The position numbers and the translations under genes were made by a program. A model generated the notes under the pieces. That model did not search any database, was not told the origin of the DNA, and worked only from the letters and a program-made list of their open reading frames with translations. From Isoetes taiwanensis (Eukaryota; Streptophyta; Lycopodiopsida; Isoetales; Isoetaceae), in NCBI GenBank assembly GCA_021234155.1, contig JAJEKV010000004.1, positions 29,483,305-29,547,304 on the forward strand: DNA of 64,000 bases, given 5' to 3'. Shown piece after piece: positions 57,262 through 64,000 of this stretch; positions within the stretch are counted from its first letter, which is position 1, and every line of letters begins with the position of its first letter.

Positions 57262-58140
57262 TTATGTAAAGCATACCAGACCCTTTTGAGCAACTAAATT
57301 ATGTATTCCTCGACCTGTTTCTAAGGCTCGAATGTTCTCACATGCTTTCAAAGTGCATAGAAATGTCACAGCATCTACAGACACATCCTCCACTTGCATC
57401 TGTTGAAATAATGCCAGTGCTTCTTGATTAAGACCATTTGCAGCATATCCTGCAATTAGTGCATTCCATGACACAACGTCTCGAGCTTGCAGATTGTATG
57501 TATTTCAGCATGTAATTTCAGCATGTATTTCTCTACCCTTCCCGATGGCTCTTATACGGCCACACGCTTTCAGGATGCAAACAAATGTGAAACCATCAGG
57601 AATTAAGCCAGCCAGCCGCATCTGTTCAAAACAATTCAGTGCTTCCTGACCAAATTTGCCTTCGGAGTACCCAGCAATAAGTACATTCCATAATATAACA
57701 TCTCAAAATGGCAGGCTGTCAAAGACTAGCTGTGCCTCTGCAAAGGAACCACATTTCACATACATGTCCACTAAAGCACTGCCAACAATGGGGGTCCTTC
57801 TCATATCCACTTTCTGCAATCTCTTTGTGGATTTCTCAGCCCTTGTCTATGGCCCCAATGGTACCACAGGCCTTCAAGCTGCACTTAGATGTAGCAGCAT
57901 TTGGCAATATGCCTTCTAGTTGCATTTGTCCTAGACATTCCAGTGCTTCTTGACCACCACATGTTCAGCATATCCTGCAATTAACATTGTCCAAGACACA
58001 ACGTTCCTAACAGGCAAATTGTTGAAAACTTCCTGTGCCTCTACAAGTGAGCCACATTTTGCATACATGTCAAGCAAAGTACTGCTGACGAAAAGATCAC
58101 TTTCAAGCCTCTGCTTTTGCTATAGACATCGGCATAATGC
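57262..58140 (-). pseudogene. PPR protein pieces inside the MULE, broken
   Basis: Four PPR units, 3' to 5' in plus coordinates. 57474-57262: SWNALIAGYAANGLNQEALA, VDAVTFLCTLKACENI. 57705-57510: LWNVLIAGYSEGKFGQEALN, PDGFTFVCILKACGRI. 57960-57715: NAATSKCSLKACGTIGAIDKG, then a TGA, with SALVDMYVKCGSF in a shifted frame. 58140-57960: another degenerate unit with SLVEAQEVF-like sequence. Stops and frameshifts exclude a working protein. Typical plant PLS-type PPR sequence, normally an organelle RNA-binding protein. It lies downstream of the RETICULATA-related exons on the same strand. Confidence 0.8.
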
Positions 58141-58530
58141 TCCTCAGCACAATACACTCAATCTATATAAATTTCAATGCTACAATAATCAACATGTACA
58201 GTTAACACGCCAGCCACGTTAAAGTTCAAAACACAAAAAGCAACCTTTATGAAGAAAAGTAACCAACCTTTCAAGATAAAACGTTTCTTTTGATTGAAAG
58301 GATGTACCAATCTGTTAGTGGCATAAAAATAGAACTTTGAATAAGCAACAAAAGCACAGATTCTGCCATAATGCCTTTTGGTAAATTTGTTGCAGCAAAA
58401 AGAAGCCGAAGTGGCATCAGGCCTTTCTACTGCTGTTAAAAATGCCCCGTTGTACAGAAAATAGAACATCTTTTGCATGAACTAATTATGATCACCACAA
58501 GTAGCCATAATAAGTGAGTATAGTGCTAAC

Positions 58531-59424
58531 CAATGATGCTGATGTGCCCACCACTAGAAGCTTTGAACCATTTCGCTGAATACACAATACGGAACTCATC
58601 AGTATGGAGGTATATATATACATACAATTTTATCCTAAATAAATTTGCCCAGTAATTGACGTCTTACATACCACTATCGCCCCAACACGCTGTAAACCAG
58701 AATAAGTGATTCCTGGTCTTGCCACCTAGAAAATAACAAGGCCGTCTTATTGTATTGAGCACTTTGTGAGCTTACTAGAAAGTACAACTTAATCCCATAT
58801 TTGCATCATCTAAGTACCAATATATACCTGGAAAGTATTATCAGGGCAGCCATGGAAGAATTTTGCGAGTTTGCCTGCTTCTTTAGCAAGTGATGGACTG
58901 AGAGATACAGTTGGTGCAGGTAGCCAGACCAGGATGAAATCCGCAATCAGTGCCATTATCTACAGTAAAAAGAGAGAAAAAATAACTAAATAAGAAACTA
59001 CCCAGTGAACCTTTATTTTTAGGTCACAAAATCTGGAAAGTTTCTGAAAAGAAGTAGAAAGAGGGAGAAACTCCATAGCTAGTATTTCCAAACCAAGAGT
59101 CAATATGTCAATGTTATTACTAAGAAAGCTAAATGCATATGGTTTTCTTACTCTTCAATGTGCACAAATTATCAGACTAACAAAGGATGTCAAGCCATAT
59201 TCAAAAACAATGATGCATAGGCTTAAAATGGGCTTATGTATTATTTTGGCTCATGAAACAAGTTGCACCTACTTCTCTCATTTTTAATAAGCTCAATTCC
59301 CTTTTCTGGAAAACCAATATAAACAGTTGCACAATTAAAGTGAATGGAGGCTCACAATGTCAGCAAACACAAAATCGAGCTCTTGGAAAAATTTCTCTCT
59401 TCGGCGCTCCCACTCAGCTGCAGT
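58531..59424 (-). pseudogene. RETICULATA-related protein, four captured exons
   Basis: RER proteins are plastid-envelope proteins affecting leaf mesophyll growth. Four exons with intact splice sites, all phase 0. 59424-59356: TAAEWERRREKFFQELDFVF, after TTGTGCAG, donor GTGAGC. 58959-58828: MALIADFILVWLPAPTVSL, KFFHGCPDNTFQ, after ACTGTAG, donor GTATAT. 58725-58672: GITYSGLQRVGAIV, after TTTTCTAG, donor GTATGT. 58575-58531: RNGSKLLVVGTSASL, after TATTCAG, donor GTTAGC. The reading frame is open across all four. The first and last parts of the gene are missing. Introns show the capture was from DNA, not from a transcript. Confidence 0.8.
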
Positions 59425-59842
59425 CTGCACAAAAAGAGGGAAGTCTGGGTTATACCATTCCAGAGAAGAAGAACACACCTAAGGGACAGCTGATCATATG
59501 TATAAGAAAGACGAGGCAACAGGCTTTTGTGGACAAAGAAGTGCAAACATTAATTCATAAATGGGTAACAGGAAATTTACGCATACAGCAGAGCACGCGC
59601 ATAGATTTTGCATTCCATAAGGAATCTTACAAAGCTTTGTTAGTTGCAAAAAAAATTAAAGAAAGAGAATGATGAGTACATGCACTAGATTTTTAAGTAT
59701 AATGTCACCTGAAATCACAATGAGTTACATGAATATCAGACAGAAGCTAGCTAGGCAGGTGGACAAAATCAATCCTGTATTTAGAATAATATTTATACAA
59801 TAATTGCAGCTCTATCTATTAGGGTTGATTGATCTGAACCTG

Positions 59843-59987
59843 AAGGAGGATGCATAACCTGAAGGGTAAAGCTGCACGCCAAATGTGATCTTCCCAGCAT
59901 TTACTATTAGATCATGCTCCAAAGAATGTGCCAGAATAGCCAGAACCCATGATTCTGATACATTGAAGCATGGCACGACGCACTCCT
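59843..59987 (-). other. Unidentified captured exon inside the MULE
   Basis: After a TTTTATTTCAG acceptor the minus frame reads ECVVPCFNVSESWVLAILA, then LEHDLIVNAGKITFGVQLYP, up to a possible donor CAGGTTATG. Clean exon structure, but I do not recognise the family; it may be an upstream exon of the RETICULATA-related gene or a separate capture. Confidence 0.35.
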
Positions 59988-60488
59988 GAAATAAAAGACC
60001 AGTTTGCAGAAAAAATTGTAAGGTATCGACAATTCATATGCAACCTCAACAGCAGATCGGTACTATAGCAGCCTTCAGATCTAGCTACTTAGCAGGATCT
60101 ACGCCATTAAGAAAATATACATCAAGTAATACATTTTCTTGCAAACAGAAGCTGGCTTATAAGTACCTTATAAGTACGATTTTGCTTTCAAAAAACTTCT
60201 GAAACTAAAGCTACAAAACTAACTAATGAATGATAGAAGAGTGATAATGGCGAATCCGGAACCTGCGATCCTCAAGGGCGTCGAAAAGTTGGCTAAAGTC
60301 CTTCCAACACACTCCCCCGGGGAAGGCGAATTGTGACCTCGGGCGGGAGGATCAAAAAAATTCTTGGCTAATATTTTTTTATTTTTTTATTTTTAAGCCT
60401 ACCTAAGATTCGTGCACTCTTTTTTTAAAAAATGGAATATTCGCCTTTTGGCGAATATTCGCCCTTAGAGACAACACTATTCTGCGAC

Positions 60489-62250
60489 CTTCTCCCATAG
60501 AGACACATCCCAACGAGAGAGCATGAACCTTGCCTGAAATTCAGGCCAAGATAGTAGGCGACCCGCTTCGTACCATGCTTGAATAGAGACAACGCCTGCC
60601 AGAATCCATCGTCTCTGTGTAAGGGGATGAACTGATGCTGCTAGTGGAGGTGTTGAGGGGTCTGGAGGCAGTGGTGCCCACCACCATGGAGTCTCCAATA
60701 GGGCGTGGATGGAGGGGCATGGTCAGAAAAGATGTTTGACTGTCTCCCATGCTGTCAACAAGCCACGTAAAAATGGAGAAGCACTTGGAAAAGGCTGCAG
60801 AGTTTGAAATAATGCCCAAGGTAGGACTGGTTTGACAGCCTTTTTGCCTAGAGGGATACAGTGACCAAGAGCTTGTTTAAGAAGGCGTAAACCAGGAGAA
60901 TAATCTTCACCATTCAGGAGTCTCCAAATGAACTTTGAAATAAGGACTTTGCTCTGCAGTAAGAAGTCCATCATACTCAGACCACCTGCCCATTTGGGAA
61001 GGATGCACTTGGACCACGCCACCTTAATCACAGCACCTTCCTCAGTACCCCCCATATAAAGTTCCGAACTATTGCAATGAGCTCATGTACTTTATTCTGC
61101 GGGGCTAGCAATATGGATGCCATATAAACATGGGTACTATGAAGGACTGACTTGGCCACTGTAATGCGACCCGAAAGAGGAACGTATCGTCTGCATATTG
61201 ATTGCAAACCTCCTGTGTGCCATTTGCAAGACCATGGAGAAGTCTCTCTGTGGTTGCGACGGTGAATAACTATGGCAAAGCCTCTGCCACAATTGTGAAA
61301 AGCAGTGGTGCTAAAGGGCATCCCTGTCGAATACCACGACCGAGTGAGAAGGCATCTGACGGCTCACCATGGAACATAACAATCGCCCGAGCAGAGACAT
61401 GCAACTTCATAACATCTGATGTGAATTGTTCCCCAAATCCCAGCCTTAGCAGACAGCGACGCATGAATTCCCAGCTAACACTATCATAAGCCTTTGCAAA
61501 ATCAAGCTTAAGATATACAACTGGAAGGTTTTGCTTACATGCCCAATAAATTCCTTCGTAAGCAGCAGCAACATTGTTCAGAATGCATCGTTTTGGAAGA
61601 AAGCCTGACTGGGTTGTTGAGATGGACTCTGCCAAGATGTCCTTCACCCGCTCTGCAAAAGCCTTGGCAAAGATCTTATATACAGATGACAATAAAGTGA
61701 TGGGCCGCCAGTCTGAAATAGTCTGAGGATCCTTGACCTTGGGGATGAGTGAGATCGCACCTGTGTTGAGAATTCTATCCAAAGCAGTGGACCACCGAAA
61801 GTCACATAAAGCATCATACATATCTAGCTCCAGCCATTCCCAATACTCCTGGAAGAACTCAATGGGCAAACTATCCAAACCTGGGCATTTGCCTCTTTTC
61901 AGCTCAAAGACTGCCAAACCTAAATCATCAGCTGTCATAGACGCCTCAATTGACACGCGCTGCTCATCAGAGATGATGGGGGAAATCCTAGACAAAATAG
62001 CATCTTGCATTTCTGATTGAAAGGGAAGATGTTTCTCAGCAAACAAAGTCTGAAAGTGGCTATGCAGATATTGCTTGAGTTCAGTTGGCTCTGTTAGGAC
62101 CGAACCATCCCGCAAAAGCAATGAGGACATGGTTGATGTCATGCGACGCCTCTTAGCCGCACGGAAAAAGAATCCTGTACAACGGTCTCCATCACGAAAC
62201 CACTGCAAACCTACCTTCATCTTTACTTGTTGGATTTGTTCCTCCTCCAA
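60489..62250 (-). pseudogene. LINE reverse transcriptase and connection region
   Basis: The frame 62250-61270 contains GKCPGLDSLPIEFFQEYW, ISDWRPITLLSSVYKIFAKA, STTQSGFLPKRCILNN, LKLDFAKAYDSVSWEF (first catalytic Asp) and RGIRQGCPLAPLLFTIVAEA. The second catalytic motif QYADDT is at 61200-61183 but in another frame, and a deletion follows it. The frame resumes at GRITVAKSVLHSTHVYMAS (about 61165) and continues through WAGGLSMMDFLLQSKVLISK to WEKVAE at the transposon edge. It performs target-primed reverse transcription in intact elements; here frameshifts and the insertion inactivate it. Confidence 0.9.
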
Positions 62251-62538
62251 TGCTTGGATCTATGTCAAAATATCTCGATCATAAACACCTGGAAGGAGTC
62301 CCTGTCGAAAATGGAGCAGGTCCTGATACAAGGTGTCCAATAAAGCACGACCTGTTGCTGCAGACTCTCGGCCCCACTGTTTGGCAAAGCCTTTGACTGC
62401 CGCAATGGCGTCCACTATGCCAGCCATGCCTCGACGTCGGTTGAAGGCAGTTGTCCAAGTGTTTTTGCAGCCTTCTTGAAAGTCGGCATCCTTTAAAAAT
62501 TTTACATTCAAGCGGAAACATGTTCATCCAGGCTGTCG

Positions 62539-63030
62539 CTACTGCAGAGGCTTGTCTGAAAGGAATTGCGGATGGTGGTCTGAAATTGAGTTGTCCTTGA
62601 GACAGAACCGGAAGAAACCTGGAAGTGCCACAACTGCACCTGCATTCCAGTAAGCTCTATCCAACCGAGAGCTTGCACGACCCCTACTAACTTGGCCATT
62701 GCACCAAGTAAAGGAACCTTCACCATCAATCTCTGAGAGGTTGCAGTCATGGAGTAGACGGAGCCACTGTTGGCATTCAAAACTAGACACCACTGTAGAG
62801 GTAGCCCCCAACCGATCGGACTCTATTTCCACCATATTAAGATCCCCAACAAGAAGCCATGAAATGTGGCAGCCCAAGCTGAGCATCTTCCCTCGCAAGG
62901 AGGCCCATAGTGCAGCTCTCTGATGGGGCCTGTTGCACCACTGGAGACCCAAAACGCTCAAAAGTTGCCCTGCACTCCTGAACCGCATAAAAGATTTCGT
63001 CTGATGGGAGCTGGACATCCATGGAGTCTT
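62539..63030 (-). pseudogene. LINE AP-type endonuclease, C-terminal part
   Basis: The frame has ISWLLVGDLNMVEIESDR, SSFECQQWLRLLHDCNL, GSFTWCNGQ, RASSRLDRAYWN and SISDHHPQF. GDLN, FTW, RLDR and SDH are the ordered motifs of the L1 endonuclease, which nicks the target. The N-terminal motifs (N..G and QE) are not seen between here and 63246, so the domain is partly deleted. Confidence 0.85.
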
Positions 63031-63245
63031 GCTTGGCTTGCAATTCCTGGAGATAGGACACAACTTTTTTCCTGTTATTATCCACCATGGTGGCAATGGC
63101 CTATGAGATACGAGCTGAAGTGGCTGGCGTCGCCAAACCCTTGCAAAGCCACTCAGAAAATTGCACACTAGTAATTCGAGCCACTGTGTCAGATGATCTC
63201 CAAGGTGAGGTCGTCGCAGCTCGGGGAGTTGAAGAGGAAGTCACC

Positions 63246-63928
63246 CTAGGCTGCCGGGGAAAAGAGGAGGAAACTCCTCCTGCCCTGAGGGACCTCCAAC
63301 GTGCGTTGGATGCACCACTTGTCCCGCGGACACACCATTTTGTGTAGGTTGCACCACCATCCGAGCACTACCTCCACGAGAAGTCCGCGTGAAAGAACTT
63401 CCAACCTGTGTTGGAGGTGCCGCTTGTGTGACACCATTAGGTGCAGCATGTCCAGAGGAGCACTCTACAGGCACGTGAGATCTCGACTGACATGAGGCAC
63501 CTCCAACGTGTGTTGGAGGTGCTGCTAGTCCAGAAGCAATTTCAGCAGACAAAGAGGGTCTCCTGACCCACAGGGCTTCCAATGATTGTCGGAGGTGCTA
63601 ATTGAGATGAGCACACCACCTGACCCGAGGAACCTCCAACGTGCATTGGAAGTACGACACTCTCAGAAGAGTTTTCCAATGGCACATGTTCAACACGTCT
63701 TCCAGTCTCACCAGACATATGGGCAGAGACGTGAACTGTAGTCGAGGCAACTACAGTTGCATTAGAAACTGGAACAAGTAACTGAGAAGAGGAGAAAGAT
63801 GGAGCTCCTGTCTCAATTGAGGCGGCCCCACTCGTGCCACTAGAAGACATGCTAGGCAACACTAAAGGATTGAGATGCACCGAAGAAACCAAACTCTCAA
63901 GAGCCGAAAGAGCACCCTCCCGAGCCAT
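63246..63928 (-). pseudogene. LINE 5' ORF with repeated PTHVGG motifs
   Basis: Two overlapping minus frames (63928-63542 and 63582-63241) together give a serine/valine/proline-rich sequence in which a short motif recurs: PMHVGGSSGQV, PPTIIGSPVGQ, PPTHVGGASCQ, PPTQVGSSF, QPTQNGVSAGQ, HPTHVGGPSGQ, then EEFPPLF. This may be the end of ORF1 or a linker. At the DNA level the repeat is CCTCCAACGTG(T/C)(G/A)TTGGA. Function unknown; no zinc knuckle is visible in the window. Confidence 0.5.
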
Positions 63929-64000
63929 TTTGTGTGCATTACGTACACTTACTCTGAGAGAATCTATAGCATATTCTTTTCCAATTCCTCCATATACTAT

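Larger units (their letters stand above)
56193..60479. mobile_element. Mutator-like (Pack-MULE-like) element carrying host gene pieces
   Basis: Perfect 15-bp terminal inverted repeats TAGTGTTGTCTCTAA (56193-56207) and TTAGAGACAACACTA (60465-60479). Perfect 9-bp target duplication TTCTGCGAC (56184-56192 and 60480-60488). Removing the 4287-bp insert plus one duplication restores the LINE reading frame, so the edges are exact. Repeated GGCGAATATT lies near both ends. A 9-bp duplication fits Mutator better than hAT (8 bp). There is no transposase frame; instead it holds RETICULATA-related exons and PPR pieces, both minus strand, so it is a non-autonomous gene-carrying element. Confidence 0.85.
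55345..64000 (-). mobile_element. Plant L1-type LINE, minus strand, split by a DNA transposon
   Basis: The T run at 55345-55369 is the poly(A) tail. Going leftward from the window end: N-terminal/ORF1-like frames (63928-63246), endonuclease (to 62539), reverse transcriptase (62250-61030), connection region (61055-60489), an inserted DNA transposon (56193-60479), then the zinc-binding C terminus (56192-55533). The 5' end runs past the window, so the target duplication cannot be checked. Confidence 0.85.

Noticed and set aside
59253-59672. 139-residue open frame on the plus strand inside the MULE
   Set aside because: It overlaps the first captured RETICULATA-related exon in antisense and has no transposase motif.

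Overview
The window looks like a piece of a large, repeat-rich nuclear genome of a land plant. A fern or another seed-free plant is my best guess, but I cannot prove it. The plant call rests on recognisable pieces of plant families: vacuolar sorting receptor, RETICULATA-related protein, SWEET sugar transporter, HHL1-like chloroplast protein, long-chain alcohol oxidase, mitochondrial dicarboxylate/tricarboxylate carrier, PLS-type PPR proteins and a possible F-box-type protein. Most of these keep introns but are truncated or broken. Nearly everything else is mobile DNA. No structural rRNA or tRNA gene, CRISPR array or bacterial-style operon is present.

Layout. 1-7.4 kb: a diverged, broken Helitron (copy 1) whose Rep/helicase gene is split by a second, non-autonomous Helitron (2162-4893) inserted exactly between A and T. 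7.4-8.9 kb: a cluster of three unrelated gene fragments (HHL1-like, PPR, alcohol oxidase). 9-14.4 kb: mostly anonymous DNA with one miniature element (11035-11272), one unknown exon-like ORF and a cluster of short duplications. 14.4-21.3 kb: an unknown broken ORF, then a degenerate LINE with an L1-type ORF1 protein and a ruined endonuclease/reverse-transcriptase ORF, plus strand. 21.3-25.3 kb: anonymous DNA. 25256-32650 and 34819-42244: two direct copies (A and B) of a 7.4-kb block holding the 3' part of a mitochondrial carrier gene followed by an autonomous-type Helitron. Copy B runs on to the end of the helicase near 43211. 43.8-45.1 kb: tandem SINE-like units, a GC-rich hairpin and two SWEET exons. 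46-50 kb: miniature elements, a 5'-truncated LINE with target duplication, and a copia-like LTR with a hAT-type miniature element inside it. 51-54.9 kb: an F-box-like ORF and the C-terminal two thirds of a vacuolar sorting receptor gene, both minus strand. 55.3-64 kb: a plant L1-type LINE, minus strand, split by a 4287-bp Mutator-like element (56193-60479) that carries RETICULATA-related exons and PPR pseudogene pieces.

How it fits together. The genes are not a pathway. They are a record of nested insertion and gene-fragment capture by Helitrons and a Pack-MULE-like element. One pattern runs through several parts: apparent frameshifts and garbled bases in the repeats concentrate at CAG/CTG trinucleotides (often CAGAA reads CGTAA in the other copy). 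Deamination does not produce this; base-calling error at CHG-methylated cytosines could. Some 'pseudogenes' here, above all Helitron copy B, may therefore be less broken in the real genome than in this sequence.
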